42,584 nucleotides of DNA from an uncultured Eubacteriales bacterium (GCA_900549475.1 UROF01000021.1:1-42584); one strand, 5' to 3'; counted from the first letter of the stretch, positions 16,212 through 25,157 are shown. Notes: a model not told the origin generated them from the letters alone. Translations and numbers: made by a program.

Positions 16212-16804
16212 GGCTCAGCCCTCCCGGATAGGAGCTCCACTCCAAAGGAGCGCAGCATCTCCCCCACCAGATGGAGGGGAAGGCCCATTACATTAAAGTA
16301 ATCCCCGGCAATGCCGGTGACAAACAGGGCTGCCAGACCCTGGATACCGTAGGCCCCCGCCTTGTCCATCGGCTCCCCGGTGGCAATGTACCGGCGGATG
16401 TCCTCCTCGGAGAGGGAGGCAAAGCGGACGGCGGTGGTCTCCGGCCGGGTCTCCAGCCGGTCCCCGCGGCACATGGTCACGCCGGTGCACACCAGGTGCT
16501 CCCGGCCGGAGAGGGCGGAGAGCATCTGGAAGGCCTCCGCCTCACTGTGGGGCTTTCCCAGCCGGAGACCGTCCAGAAACACCATGGTGTCGGCGGCAAG
16601 GATCACGGTGTCGCTGTCGCCGCAGAGGGCCCGGGCGGCTTCCGCCTTCTTCCGGGAGATGGAGCAGACGATCTCCTGGGGGGTGAGAGAGGGGTCATAG
16701 CTCTCGTCGGCGTCAGGCACTAAAATGTCGAAATCGGTCAGTCCGATCTGGCCCAGCAGCTGCCGCCGCCGGGGGGACTGGGAGGCGAGAATGATCCGTG
16801 GCAT
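16208..16804 (-). CDS. maf: Maf-like nucleotide pyrophosphatase
   Basis: 198 aa. It starts MPRIILASQSPRRRQLL, the Maf signature with SxSPRR; the 35 codons upstream in frame are non-coding and GAGG precedes this ATG. The house-cleaning motif AADTMV is near 71-76, and LGKPHSEAEAFQML and GAYGIQGLAALFV follow. The family hydrolyses dTTP, UTP or modified nucleoside triphosphates and was first linked to septum inhibition. maf next to mreBCD is conserved in Firmicutes. Overlaps mreC by four bases. Confidence 0.95.
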   Translation of the reverse strand: MPRIILASQSPRRRQLLGQIGLTDFDILVPDADESYDPSLTPQEIVCSISRKKAEAARALCGDSDTVILAADTMVFLDGLRLGKPHSEAEAFQMLSALSGREHLVCTGVTMCRGDRLETRPETTAVRFASLSEEDIRRYIATGEPMDKAGAYGIQGLAALFVTGIAGDYFNVMGLPLHLVGEMLRSFGVELLSGRAEP

Positions 16805-16889
16805 AAGCGGTTCCTCACTTTGGAAAGAAATAGGCGGGAAAAGGGAAGGGGGCGTCCCACCTGCCGGAAGCAGAGGTAGGGAGCGGACC

Positions 16890-17336
16890 TTACCGGCCGG
16901 TGGAACCAAAGCCTCCGGCGCCCCGGGCGGTCTCCGGCAGCTCCTCCACCAGGCGGATCTCCGGCCGCAGTACCGGCACCACCATCAGCTGGGCCATCCG
17001 GTCGGCGGGCTGGAGGACATAGTCCTCCCCGGTGGTGTTCCGCAGGCCCACTCCCAGGGGGCCCCGGTAGTCGCTGTCGATGACGCCGATGGCGTTGGAG
17101 AGGGTGATGCCCCGGCGGATGCCCATGCTGGAGCGCACCGCCACAATGCCCACATAGCCCTCCGGGATGGCCACCGCCAGCCCCGTGGGCACCACCACCT
17201 GTCCTCCCGCGGGGATGGTCAGGGGCTCGTCGATGCAGGCGTGGAGGTCCACCGCGGCAGCGCCGTCGGTGGCGTAGTAGGGCAGAGGGATCTCCCGGCC
17301 GATCTTGTCGGACAGGGCTTTTACTTCCAGAATCAT
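16890..17336 (-). CDS. dut: dUTP diphosphatase (trimeric dUTPase)
   Basis: 148 aa. Hydrolyses dUTP to dUMP and PPi, keeping uracil out of DNA and supplying dUMP. The five motifs are visible: I ATDGAAAVDL (21-31), II RSSMGIRRG (68-76), III GVIDSDYRGPLGV (83-96, catalytic Asp), IV RMAQLMVVPV (about 113-122) and V GAGGFGSTG at the C-terminus. All are in order for a homotrimeric dUTPase. Its own promoter candidate lies at 17364-17394. maf begins 86 bp downstream; the gap contains that gene's SD. Confidence 0.97.
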   Translation of the reverse strand: MILEVKALSDKIGREIPLPYYATDGAAAVDLHACIDEPLTIPAGGQVVVPTGLAVAIPEGYVGIVAVRSSMGIRRGITLSNAIGVIDSDYRGPLGVGLRNTTGEDYVLQPADRMAQLMVVPVLRPEIRLVEELPETARGAGGFGSTGR

Positions 17337-17349
17337 AGGGGTTTTTCCT

Positions 17350-17394
17350 TTACGTAACGTAATATTATATGCAGATAATACGATTTATAATCAA
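17350..17394 (-). promoter_or_regulatory. Promoter candidate and palindrome before dut
   Basis: Minus strand TTGATT (17389-17394) and TATAAT (17364-17369) are separated by 19 bp, which is longer than optimal. Just downstream is a 13-bp palindrome TTACGTAACGTAA (17350-17362) in the short leader, which could be an operator. The palindrome is certain; its role is inferred. Confidence 0.5.
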
Positions 17395-17431
17395 TTTGGG
17401 CGGGATTTTTCCGGGGAACGCCCTTTTGTTA

Positions 17432-19525
17432 TCAGTCTACTCCGCGGTAGAACAACCCGCGGGTGTGGCCCTGGGGCGGCGTTCCGCCGCCGGAGCGGTA
17501 GGCCTCCAATACCCGGACGCACTCCGCCGGGCTTTCGGTGGTGAACCGCAGCCGGGCATAGGTCAGGCCGCAGCGCCGGTACTCCGGCTTGTCGCCCAGG
17601 TACAGCGTGGCACCGTTTTCGATCTCACTGCGGCAGCCGAACACCGACAGCACCGGGAATTCCTCCCCCCGCCGGTCGGTGAGGCGGTGGACCTGACGGC
17701 AGGGGCCGGTGAGATCCCGGGGTTTGCAGCCCAGAGCATTGCGGATGAGGCAGTTCTCCGTCACCATCAAAGGCAGCCGCCCATAGACGATAGCCTCCCG
17801 GGGCAGAGCCCCACGGAGGTCCCGGATCTGCTGGTGGCGCAGCTCAAAGCTCAGGCAGGCGCTGACAAAACCCATGTCCGTGAGCACCTGCAAGGAGCGG
17901 CTGTTGAAGATGTTAAGGCCGTAGTCTCCCCGGAGGGCAAAGCCCATTTCCCGGGCCATAGCCCCCTGGCCGATGTTGCCCACGGCGGCGGAGACACACC
18001 CCATATCCCTGGACTTTTTCAGCAGGTCCACGAGGGCCTCCCGCTGGTGGTCGGTGCAGATCCGGGGCAGGGCCACGGCAAATTCCGTCCCATGGCCCAG
18101 GTAGGGGGCGATGTCAAACTCCCCGATCCGCTCCGCCGGAAGGTAGATGAGGGCAGGGGAGAGATCCATGAGCGCCCCTGTCAGCTGCTCCCCCCGGAAC
18201 AGGGAGAGGGAAAACACCGGCTCTGGGGGAGCCGCCGTCTTTTCCGGCATGGGGGGCGCAGGTTCCTCCCGCCGCTCCGGCGGGGCGCTGCGGAGGGCGG
18301 CCAGGCCCTCCAACGCCTCCCGCCGCAGGCCGTTGACGGCGCTGGCGGGAAGGGAGAGGTTCTCCTCCACCGTGACAGTGACGTGATCCGGGGCAAACAC
18401 GGTACCGCCGGTCTTGCTCAGCCGCTGGGTGAGGTCCTCCTCGGTAAGGGGCCGGGTACGGGCCGCCTCCGGCACAGGCCCGGAGGCGGTAAAGGTGCGG
18501 CCCTGGGGGTCCTCCGCCGTAAGGACGGCGGCCTCCCCGGCCCGGAAGGCGGCGGTGAGGGTCACCGCCACTGTCCGGGCGGTCTTCTTCTCATAGAGGG
18601 CCCGGGCCTCCCGGAACAGCTCTGTGGGCTCCGGGGTCTTTTCACCCCGGGTGCCGAACATAGCGGGGCCGGGACGGCCCAGCCAGTAGTCCTGAGTGAA
18701 GCCCTGGCGGGAGAAGGCCTGCTCAAGACGCCGCAGCTCCTCCGCTGTGGGCTGCCGGTTTTCCCGCAAAAGGGCGGCGTAGATGGAGGTCACCACCGAC
18801 ACATACTCCGGCCGCTTCATCCGGCCTTCCAGTTTCAATATGGATACGCCCATATCCCGCAGCTCTCCCAGGTGGGAGGCGAGACAGGCGTCTTTCAAAC
18901 TCAGGGGATTTCCTGTTTTGCCCCCGTCCATCCGGTAGGGCAGGCGGCAGGGCTGGGCGCAGGTGCCCCGGTTGCCGCTGCGCTCTCCGATGAGGGCGCT
19001 CATGGCGCACTGGCCGGAGTAGCACATACACAGGGCCCCGTGGGCAAAGACCTCGATGGCGATGGGGCTGTTTTGGCAGATATAGGCCGCGTCCTCACGG
19101 CTCAGCTCCCGGCTGAGGACCACGCACCGCATGCCCATCTCCGCGGCGGCCTCCACCCCCTCCAGGGAGTGGACCGTCATCTGGGTGCTGCCGTGGAGGG
19201 GCAGCTCCGGCGTTACCTTCCGGGCCAGGGCCGCAAGGCCCCAGTCCTGGACGATGACCCCATCCACCCCCCAGCGGGAGGCGTTGCGGAGGTATTCCTC
19301 CGCCTGGGGCAGCTCCCGGTCGGTGAGCAGGGTGTTGAGGGTCATATAGACCTTCACGCCCCGGAGATGGCAGTAGGACACCGCGGCGGCAAACTCCTCC
19401 GGGGTGAAATTTTTCGCTCCCCGGCGGGCGTTGAAGCCGCCGCAGCCCATATAGACGCTGTCTGCGCCGCTCTGGACAGCGGCGACCATGGCCTCCCAGT
19501 GGCCGGCAGGTGCCAGTAACTCCAT
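17432..19525 (-). CDS. U32 family peptidase-like RNA hydroxylase (RlhA/TrhP type)
   Basis: 697 aa. The N-terminal part is a U32 TIM barrel (MELLAPAGHWEAMVAAVQSG). The signature EVFAHGALCMCYSGQCAMSA is at about 163-182, with further Cys in GTCAQPCRLPYR that probably bind iron-sulphur or metal. A central linker domain follows (about 330-450, Pro/Glu-rich). A second, shorter barrel half follows, with FNSRSLQVLTDMG and a C-x-C-x-type region GCKPRDLTGPCRQVH. Long two-part proteins of this layout include RlhA, which hydroxylates 23S rRNA C2501; TrhP relatives hydroxylate tRNA U34. Which one applies here is undecided; proteolysis is unlikely. Its ATG overlaps the zapA stop as TAATG, so it is translationally coupled to zapA. 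Confidence 0.85.
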   Translation of the reverse strand: MELLAPAGHWEAMVAAVQSGADSVYMGCGGFNARRGAKNFTPEEFAAAVSYCHLRGVKVYMTLNTLLTDRELPQAEEYLRNASRWGVDGVIVQDWGLAALARKVTPELPLHGSTQMTVHSLEGVEAAAEMGMRCVVLSRELSREDAAYICQNSPIAIEVFAHGALCMCYSGQCAMSALIGERSGNRGTCAQPCRLPYRMDGGKTGNPLSLKDACLASHLGELRDMGVSILKLEGRMKRPEYVSVVTSIYAALLRENRQPTAEELRRLEQAFSRQGFTQDYWLGRPGPAMFGTRGEKTPEPTELFREARALYEKKTARTVAVTLTAAFRAGEAAVLTAEDPQGRTFTASGPVPEAARTRPLTEEDLTQRLSKTGGTVFAPDHVTVTVEENLSLPASAVNGLRREALEGLAALRSAPPERREEPAPPMPEKTAAPPEPVFSLSLFRGEQLTGALMDLSPALIYLPAERIGEFDIAPYLGHGTEFAVALPRICTDHQREALVDLLKKSRDMGCVSAAVGNIGQGAMAREMGFALRGDYGLNIFNSRSLQVLTDMGFVSACLSFELRHQQIRDLRGALPREAIVYGRLPLMVTENCLIRNALGCKPRDLTGPCRQVHRLTDRRGEEFPVLSVFGCRSEIENGATLYLGDKPEYRRCGLTYARLRFTTESPAECVRVLEAYRSGGGTPPQGHTRGLFYRGVD

Positions 19526-19848
19526 TACTTCTTGGACAGCTGCTGCTGGAGCTTGAAGATCTCCCGCTTGCACTCGCTCAGTTCGTTTTTGGCCCGGTTG
19601 GCGTCGTCCAGATAGCCCTTGAGCTGGCTGCGGAGATTTTCGGTGCTGCTCTGCTGCTTCAGCAGCTCATCGGCGATATTGGCAGCGGCCAGTACGGCCG
19701 CGTCGGTACGGCTGATACGGCCTCCGGCCATGATCTCGCTCATTTTGGCGTCCACCAGGGCCGCCACCTTCTGCATATAGGAGGGACTCTCCTCGGCCAT
19801 CAAGGTGTAGTCGGTGCCGCAGATATTGACGGTGATCTTGTTCTCCAT
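19525..19848 (-). CDS. zapA: Cell division protein ZapA
   Basis: 107 aa. N-terminal ZapA beta-hairpin domain (KITVNICGTDYTLMAEES), then helix ALVDAKMSEIM and DAAVLAAANIADELL. A coiled coil follows at about 65-105 (NLRSQLKGYLDDANRAKNEL). It bundles and stabilises FtsZ filaments. The start at 19848 is supported by GGGAGGAT upstream; the ORF extends further but loses coding character. It is the first gene of the minus-strand series leading to U32 peptidase, dut, maf and mre genes, with its own promoter. Confidence 0.93.
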   Translation of the reverse strand: MENKITVNICGTDYTLMAEESPSYMQKVAALVDAKMSEIMAGGRISRTDAAVLAAANIADELLKQQSSTENLRSQLKGYLDDANRAKNELSECKREIFKLQQQLSKK

Positions 19849-19906
19849 CGTCTGATCCTCCCTTTCTCTCTCGGTAAGTATCGCGGTTGACAATAATTCA
19901 CAATAA

Positions 19907-19934
19907 AGTATACCATATTCTTTCGGAAAATCAA
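19907..19934 (-). promoter_or_regulatory. Sigma-A promoter of zapA
   Basis: Minus strand TTGATT (19929-19934), 16-bp spacer, TATACT (19907-19912). Predicted start near 19900, giving a leader of about 50 nt. Confidence 0.7.
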
Positions 19935-20026
19935 TGGACGAACCCCCGGAATTCATGAATGAAAAGTGAATTTTGCCCCGTTTTCTCCGGACAGGGGCCT
20001 CCGTCCCCCGGAGAAAAGTTTTCCCC

Positions 20027-20055
20027 TTTACGAGCGGGGCCCTTTCGTGTAAAAT
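20027..20055 (+). promoter_or_regulatory. Promoter of the dnaD-dnaI pair
   Basis: TTTACG (20027-20032), 17-bp spacer, TAAAAT (20050-20055), divergent from the zapA promoter about 95 bp away. Predicted start near 20062, upstream of the preferred GTG start at 20111. Confidence 0.6.
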
Positions 20056-20110
20056 AGGGGAAGAATGCCGGATCATGACGAAGTCCGGCGGGGAAGGGAG
20101 GCCTGAGGCC

Positions 20111-21127
20111 GTGAGCGGATATACCCTGCGTTTACCGGAGGAGGAGAGCGTGGTGCTCTCCGGGGCGGCGGCGGGCCGTCTGATCCGCCGGGGAGACGGC
20201 GACGCGGCTTTGCTGTATATTGCGGTGCTCCGCAGCCGGGGCACCGGGGATGAGAGTGCCCTGCGCTCTGCCCTGGGCTGGCCGGAGGAGCGGCTGCGCC
20301 GGGCCTTTGCGGTGCTGGCAGGGGAGGGACTGGTGTCCCTGCCCCAGGAGGCGGGGGCCGTGGAGCGGAAGGAGGCCGTCCCGGCCTCCGGCAGTGCCCT
20401 CACCCCGCCGCCGGAGCGGCAGGTGGAGTATACCCGGGCGGATATGGCCCGGGCGTTAGAGGGGGCGGAGTTTGCCTCCCTCACCTCTGCGGTGGAGGGA
20501 AAGCTGGGCAAGAAGCTGACCACCCCGGACCTTGCCACGCTGCTGGGGCTCTACGACCAGGTGGGCCTTCCGGCGGATGTGATCTTCCTGCTGGTGAGCT
20601 TTTGCGCCGAGCGCACCGCCCAGCAGTATGGTCCCGGACGGCGGCCCACCCTCCGGCAGATCGAGCGGGAGGGCTACGCCTGGGCGAGGCTGGGCCTCAT
20701 GACCCAGGAGAGCGCCGCCGCCTATATCAAGGACTACCAGCACCGGCGGGAGGCCCTGCCGGAGCTGATGCAGCTTCTCCGCCTGGGGGACCGGCAGCCG
20801 GGCCCCAGCGAGGAGCGGTATCTTCTCTCCTGGGCGGGGATGGGCTTTGACCGGTCGGTCATCGAGCTGGCCTATGACAAGACCCTCCTCAAGTGCAAGG
20901 AGCTGAAATGGCCCTATATGAACAAGATCCTCACCTCCTGGCACCAGAAGGGCCTCCACACCCTGGCTGAGGTGGAGAGCGGAGACCGTCCGGCGTCTGT
21001 GGCCGTCCGGGGACAGACCCAGGCCGCCCAGCGGCGGGAGGAACCTGCTGCCGACCGTACAGCGGAGCTGCAGCGGATGGAGCGCTACCTCCGCCGGATG
21101 CGCCAGGAGCAGGGAAAGGAGGAGTAA
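20111..21127 (+). CDS. DnaD domain primosome protein
   Basis: 338 aa from the GTG at 20111, which has GGGAGG nine bases upstream; an ATG at 20075 in frame has no SD. The N-terminus (SGYTLRLPEEESVVLSG, LLYIAVLRSRG, LRRAFAVLAGEGLVSLP) looks like a winged-helix DNA-binding domain. Two DnaD/DnaB_2 domains follow, the first with LTTPDLATLLGLYDQVGLP (residues about 137-155). The second has MGFDRSVIELAYDKTLLK and YMNKILTSWHQKGL, the YxxxILxxW signature. In Firmicutes such proteins recruit the helicase loader to DnaA-melted or stalled-fork DNA. Paired with the helicase loader gene 3 bp downstream. No gene symbol is assigned because DnaD and DnaB paralogues are hard to separate. Confidence 0.9.
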   Translation: MSGYTLRLPEEESVVLSGAAAGRLIRRGDGDAALLYIAVLRSRGTGDESALRSALGWPEERLRRAFAVLAGEGLVSLPQEAGAVERKEAVPASGSALTPPPERQVEYTRADMARALEGAEFASLTSAVEGKLGKKLTTPDLATLLGLYDQVGLPADVIFLLVSFCAERTAQQYGPGRRPTLRQIEREGYAWARLGLMTQESAAAYIKDYQHRREALPELMQLLRLGDRQPGPSEERYLLSWAGMGFDRSVIELAYDKTLLKCKELKWPYMNKILTSWHQKGLHTLAEVESGDRPASVAVRGQTQAAQRREEPAADRTAELQRMERYLRRMRQEQGKEE

Positions 21128-21130
21128 ACC

Positions 21131-22135
21131 ATGGCCCAGGACCCGAAAATCATGGCCGCCGCTCTGCGGAATTTCCGCCAGGACCGGGAGGAGCGCCGTG
21201 CCCGGCTGGAGCAGCGGACGGCAGAGGTATACCGGCGGCTGCCCCGGGTGGAGTCCATTGACCGGGAGCTGCGGGGCACCGTGGCGGAGATCATGATCGC
21301 CGCCTTTGAAAACGACCGGGACCCTGCCCCTGCCCTCAAGGCCCTCTCGGAGCACAACCTCCAGCTCCAGCGGGAGCGGGCGGAGCTGCTGGTGGGGGGC
21401 GGCTACCCCTTTGACTATATTGACGACAAGCCCCTGTGCCCCCTGTGCGAGGACACAGGCTACCTTCGGGACGGCAGCCCCTGCCGGTGCCTGATGAATT
21501 ATTATACCCGGGAACAGAACCGCCGCCTCAGCAAATTGCTGGACCTGGGGGGCCAGTCCTTCGACAGCTTCTCCTTTGACTGGTACAGCAGCGAGGTGTG
21601 GCCCCAGTATGGCCGCAGCCCTCTGGAGAACATGGAGACCATCCGGGAGATCTGCGGCAACTACGCCCACACCTTCGGGCAGCGCAGCGGGAACCTCCTT
21701 TTCACCGGGGCGCCGGGTTTGGGGAAAACTTTCCTCACCGCCTGCATCGCCCGGGAGGTCAGCGACCACGGCTTCTCCGTGGTCTACGACACCGCCGCCC
21801 ACATCTTCCAGCAGTTTGAGAGCGGCAAGTTCGGCCGGGACAACCCCTACGAGGAGGACCCGGACCGGGAGATCAACCGCTATTTGAACTGCGACCTGCT
21901 GCTGATGGACGACCTGGGGACGGAGATGCTCACCAGCTTTGTCCAGTCCGCCTTTTACCGCATCATCAATGACCGGCTCCTCAGCCGGAAAAAGACGGTG
22001 CTCTCCACCAACCTGAGCCTGGAGGAGATCGGCCGGCGCTACGGCGGCGCGGTCCGCTCCCGGCTGGAGGGGGAGTATCAGGTGCTGTTCTTCTTCGGGG
22101 AGGACATCCGCATCCTGAAGCGGGACCGGCAGTAA
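21131..22135 (+). CDS. dnaI: Replicative helicase loader, DnaI/DnaC family
   Basis: 334 aa AAA+ ATPase. N-terminal helical region (1-100), then a Zn-binding cluster CPLC plus CRC (Cys103, 106, 118, 120), as in B. subtilis DnaI. The AAA+ core has Walker A GAPGLGKT (193-200), Walker B LLLMDDLGTE (about 255-264), sensor I TNLS, and an Arg finger in RRYGGAVRSRLEG. The family loads the hexameric DnaB/DnaC-type helicase at origins. It starts 3 bp after the dnaD-like stop, with AAGGAGG overlapping that stop. Its transcript ends at the hairpin at 22160-22199. Confidence 0.93.
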   Translation: MAQDPKIMAAALRNFRQDREERRARLEQRTAEVYRRLPRVESIDRELRGTVAEIMIAAFENDRDPAPALKALSEHNLQLQRERAELLVGGGYPFDYIDDKPLCPLCEDTGYLRDGSPCRCLMNYYTREQNRRLSKLLDLGGQSFDSFSFDWYSSEVWPQYGRSPLENMETIREICGNYAHTFGQRSGNLLFTGAPGLGKTFLTACIAREVSDHGFSVVYDTAAHIFQQFESGKFGRDNPYEEDPDREINRYLNCDLLLMDDLGTEMLTSFVQSAFYRIINDRLLSRKKTVLSTNLSLEEIGRRYGGAVRSRLEGEYQVLFFFGEDIRILKRDRQ

Positions 22136-22159
22136 CGCCGTATTACGGGAAAAAACAGA

Positions 22160-22199
22160 CCGGGCTCCGGAAAGCAACGCTTTCCGGAGCCCGGTTTTT
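22160..22199. terminator. Bidirectional terminator between dnaI and hydantoinase
   Basis: Perfect 16-bp stem CCGGGCTCCGGAAAGC/GCTTTCCGGAGCCCGG (22160-22175 with 22179-22194), 3-nt loop, TTTTT on the plus side and an A-run before it, which supplies the T-tract on the minus side. It lies between two converging genes. Confidence 0.95.
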
Positions 22200-22216
22200 C
22201 GTAATAATGGGGGAAA

Positions 22217-23611
22217 TTACTTCTGCTGATAGAGCAGGCCGAAGGGCTGGCCCTGGATCAGCTTGCCGTCGCCATTGGAGCCGATGTACTTGGCGTCCTT
22301 GACCACCTGCTTGCCACGCAGCAGCACCTGGTCCACACGGCCGATCTTCTCCATGCCCTCATAGGAGCAGTAGTCCACATCGTGGAGCATGTCGGCCACG
22401 GTGAAGGTACCCTTGTAGTTGGGGTCGAACACCACGATATCCGCGTCGGCGCCTACGCTGAGGCTGCCCTTCCGGGGGAACATACCGTTGTTCTTGGCGG
22501 GGGTGGAGGCATACACGTCCACCAGCTTCTGGCGGGTGATCTTGCCGGTCTCCACGCCGTAGGTCCACAGCACCTCCAGACGGTTCTGCAGGCCGGGAGC
22601 GCCGTTGGGGATGTTGCGGAAGTCGCCGTAGCCCATGTGCTTCTGCTCCTTCCAGTCGAAGCCGCAGTGGTCGGAGCTGACGGCGTTGAGCCAGCCGCAG
22701 TTGATGGCGTGCCACAGGGCCTCCAGGTGGTCGGGGGTGCGCAGGGCGGGGGAGCAGACATACTTGGCGCCCTCAAAGTCGGGCTTGGCCAGGTTGCTCT
22801 CGTCCAGGGTCAGGTAGTGGCTGCAGGTCTCGCCCAGTACCGGCTGACCGGCGCTGTGAGCCTTGCCGATCTCCTCGGCGGCCTCACGGCAGGTGACGTG
22901 GGCCACATACAGGGGGGCGTCGGCCATCTCAGCCAGATAGATGGCCCGGCGGGTAGCCTCGGCCTCCACCAGGGGAGGACGGGACACAGCGTGGTAGTAG
23001 GGCTCGCACTTGCCCTCGGCGATGAGCTGGCGCTGCAGCACGTCGATGGCGTCGGCGTTCTCGGCGTGGACCATGACGGTGACGCCGGCGTCCTTGGCCT
23101 TCATCAGGGACTTGAGGATAGCGTCGTCATCGGCGTGGAAGAACATGCCCTTGTAGGCCATGAACAGCTTCATCACAGGATAACCGGCCTTGGCCAGCTC
23201 CGGGATCTCCTCGATGACCTCGGGCCGGGGATCGGTCATGACCGCATGGAAGGAGTAGTCCACAGCGGCCACGCCGTCGGCGTTGGCCTTGCGGTAGTCC
23301 TCCACGGAGTCCACCAGGCCCTTGCCCCGGATCTGGTTGACAAACTCGATGACGGTGGTGGTGCCGCCGGCAGCTGCCGCCCGGGAGGACTCAAAGCCCC
23401 GGACCTTGGTGCCGTTGAACTCGAAGGAGAAGTGGACGTGCTGGTCCACGCCGCCGGGGAGGACGTACTTGCCCGCCGCGTCGATGACCTGGTCGGCGTG
23501 GTCGGTGAGATCGTGGCCAATGGCCTTGATGGTCTCGCCTTCCACCAGGATGTCGGCTTTAAACTCCGCATCAGCGGTAACGATGGTGCCGTTCTTGATG
23601 AGTGTAGTCAT
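22217..23611 (-). CDS. hydA: Dihydropyrimidinase / hydantoinase
   Basis: 464 aa cyclic amidohydrolase that opens dihydropyrimidine or hydantoin rings to N-carbamoyl amino acids. Metal ligands are visible: HVH in GGVDQHVHF (58-60), the carbamylated Lys in VMKLFMAYKG (about 149), His in MVHAEN (about 182), His in VAHVTC (about 239) and Asp in SSDHCGF (about 317). C-terminal beta domain ends the protein. Length is normal. It follows the M20 amidohydrolase by 77 bp in the same direction, so both steps of ring degradation are encoded together. No dihydropyrimidine dehydrogenase is in the window, so either free hydantoin or dihydrouracil made elsewhere is the substrate. AAAGGAG precedes the ATG. 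Confidence 0.93.
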   Translation of the reverse strand: MTTLIKNGTIVTADAEFKADILVEGETIKAIGHDLTDHADQVIDAAGKYVLPGGVDQHVHFSFEFNGTKVRGFESSRAAAAGGTTTVIEFVNQIRGKGLVDSVEDYRKANADGVAAVDYSFHAVMTDPRPEVIEEIPELAKAGYPVMKLFMAYKGMFFHADDDAILKSLMKAKDAGVTVMVHAENADAIDVLQRQLIAEGKCEPYYHAVSRPPLVEAEATRRAIYLAEMADAPLYVAHVTCREAAEEIGKAHSAGQPVLGETCSHYLTLDESNLAKPDFEGAKYVCSPALRTPDHLEALWHAINCGWLNAVSSDHCGFDWKEQKHMGYGDFRNIPNGAPGLQNRLEVLWTYGVETGKITRQKLVDVYASTPAKNNGMFPRKGSLSVGADADIVVFDPNYKGTFTVADMLHDVDYCSYEGMEKIGRVDQVLLRGKQVVKDAKYIGSNGDGKLIQGQPFGLLYQQK

Positions 23612-23688
23612 GGGAAGCTCCTTTCAGATCAGTAGTAGTTGGTTATCGGGAGGGAGGGCGCTGAGGGCCCGCCCTTGACAGACAGAAA

Positions 23689-24924
23689 TCACTTGGTGAG
23701 ACGGATCACCGTGTTGAGCAGGGTCTCACAGCCCAGGGCAATATCCTCAGGAGCGGTGTACTCCTGGGCGTTGTGGCTCTTGCCGTCCACGCTGGGGACA
23801 AAGATCATGCCCACGTCGGTGCGCAGGGCCAGCATGGCGGTGTCATGGACAGCGCCGCTGTTCATCTCCATCCAGGCCGCGCCGGTATCCTGGGCGGCGG
23901 CACGGACTTCATCCACCACCCGATCCGTCATTTTCACCGGCACGTTGCGGCCGATGGTGTCCATGGTGATGGTCACGCCGTCCTGGGCCCCCACTTCCTC
24001 TGCCGCAGCCTGGATCAGGGACAGGCAGCGGTCCATGCCGGTCTGGTCGATGTCCCGGATGTCCACGGTAAAGGACACCTGGCCGGGGATCACGTTGGGC
24101 ATGTTGGGGCTGCACTGGATCTCGCCCACGGTGGCCACGGTGTCTTTCAGACACTCCGTGGCGGCGATCTCCTGGGCCTTGCAGATCAGCCGGGCGGCGG
24201 ACACCAGAGGATCATGGCGCATGTCCATGGGGGTGGCGCCGGCGTGGTTGGACTCGCCGGTGATGGTAAAGCGGACGGTGATCATGCCGGCGATGGCCTT
24301 CACCACACCCAGCTTCACCTTCCGGCGATCCAGGACGATGCCCTGCTCAATGTGGAGCTCCAGCATGGCGTCCACATCGCCGGGGACCAGACGGCACTCC
24401 GCCACCCGATCCGGTTCCAGGCCGAAGGCTTTCATCATCTCCGCGCAGGAGCGGCCGTCCTCAGCGTGGAGCTTCTCCAGACCGGCATAGTCCAGCTTTC
24501 CCGCCAGGCACTTGCTGCCCACCATGGTGGTGCCGAAGTTGGAGCCCTCCTCCTCCGGGAAGATCACCACGTCGATGCTGCGGCGGGGAGTCATGCCGTT
24601 CTCACGAAGGACGCTCACGGTCTCCAGGGCGCCCACCACGCCCACGATGCCGTCATACTGTCCACCATTGCGGACGGAGTCGATGTGGGAGCCTACCCAC
24701 ACCGGCGCCAGGGAGCTGTCCTGGCCGGGATACCGGGCGCGGATGTTGCCCACCGGGTCCACCTTCACGGCCATATCCAGCTGGCGGAACAGGGAGAAAA
24801 GATAGTCCCGGGCCTGGGCGTCCTCCGGGCCGAAGGAAAAGCGGGTGACGCCGGCGCCGGGGGTGGCGTTGAACCGGGCCAGGGCCTCAATGCGCTCCAT
24901 AATGCGCTCCTGGCTGACGTGCAT
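23689..24924 (-). CDS. Zn-dependent M20 amidohydrolase (N-carbamoyl amino acid / beta-ureidopropionate type)
   Basis: 411 aa. The fold is M20 peptidase with an inserted dimerisation domain. Metal residues: His in GSHIDS (about 82), Asp in GQYDGIVG (about 93), Glu in FPEEEGSNF (about 128), His in LHIEQG (about 193) and His in KSHNAQE (about 385). The HIEQG and EEEGSNFG motifs mark the allantoate amidohydrolase/beta-ureidopropionase/L-carbamoylase group. With the adjacent hydantoinase it most likely cleaves N-carbamoyl-beta-alanine or N-carbamoyl amino acids to amino acid, CO2 and NH3. Allantoate is a possible alternative substrate. AAAAGGAGGAA precedes the ATG at 24924. Its promoter and palindromes lie at 24944-25023. 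Confidence 0.9.
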   Translation of the reverse strand: MHVSQERIMERIEALARFNATPGAGVTRFSFGPEDAQARDYLFSLFRQLDMAVKVDPVGNIRARYPGQDSSLAPVWVGSHIDSVRNGGQYDGIVGVVGALETVSVLRENGMTPRRSIDVVIFPEEEGSNFGTTMVGSKCLAGKLDYAGLEKLHAEDGRSCAEMMKAFGLEPDRVAECRLVPGDVDAMLELHIEQGIVLDRRKVKLGVVKAIAGMITVRFTITGESNHAGATPMDMRHDPLVSAARLICKAQEIAATECLKDTVATVGEIQCSPNMPNVIPGQVSFTVDIRDIDQTGMDRCLSLIQAAAEEVGAQDGVTITMDTIGRNVPVKMTDRVVDEVRAAAQDTGAAWMEMNSGAVHDTAMLALRTDVGMIFVPSVDGKSHNAQEYTAPEDIALGCETLLNTVIRLTK

Positions 24925-24943
24925 AGCGGTTCCTCCTTTTGAA

Positions 24944-25023
24944 CATTAAAATATTTAATGATAATTACTAATGCCATTAAAAAATTACATACCCACTTTA
25001 GCACAATTCCCAGTGGATGTCAA
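24944..25023 (-). promoter_or_regulatory. Promoter and palindromic operator candidates of the hydantoin genes
   Basis: Minus strand TTGACA (25018-25023), 17-bp spacer, TAAAGT (24995-25000). Downstream of the start site (about 24988) is a perfect palindrome CATTAAA-ata-TTTAATG (24944-24960). A second, shorter inverted repeat TAATG-c-CATTA (24969-24979) shares its half-site. The AT-rich pair between start site and SD is a plausible repressor target; no regulator is adjacent. Confidence 0.65.
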
Positions 25024-25157
25024 ACCTGCACCGGAGGGAATTTGGGGAAAAAGCCAGGAAAAATTCTCCGCCAGACGACAGATTCTGCGGGAATCCGCCA
25101 GTGGGGACAAGGTAAAATAGGAGGGAAAACCAAGAGAAAGGGAGGGGAGGCACGGCT

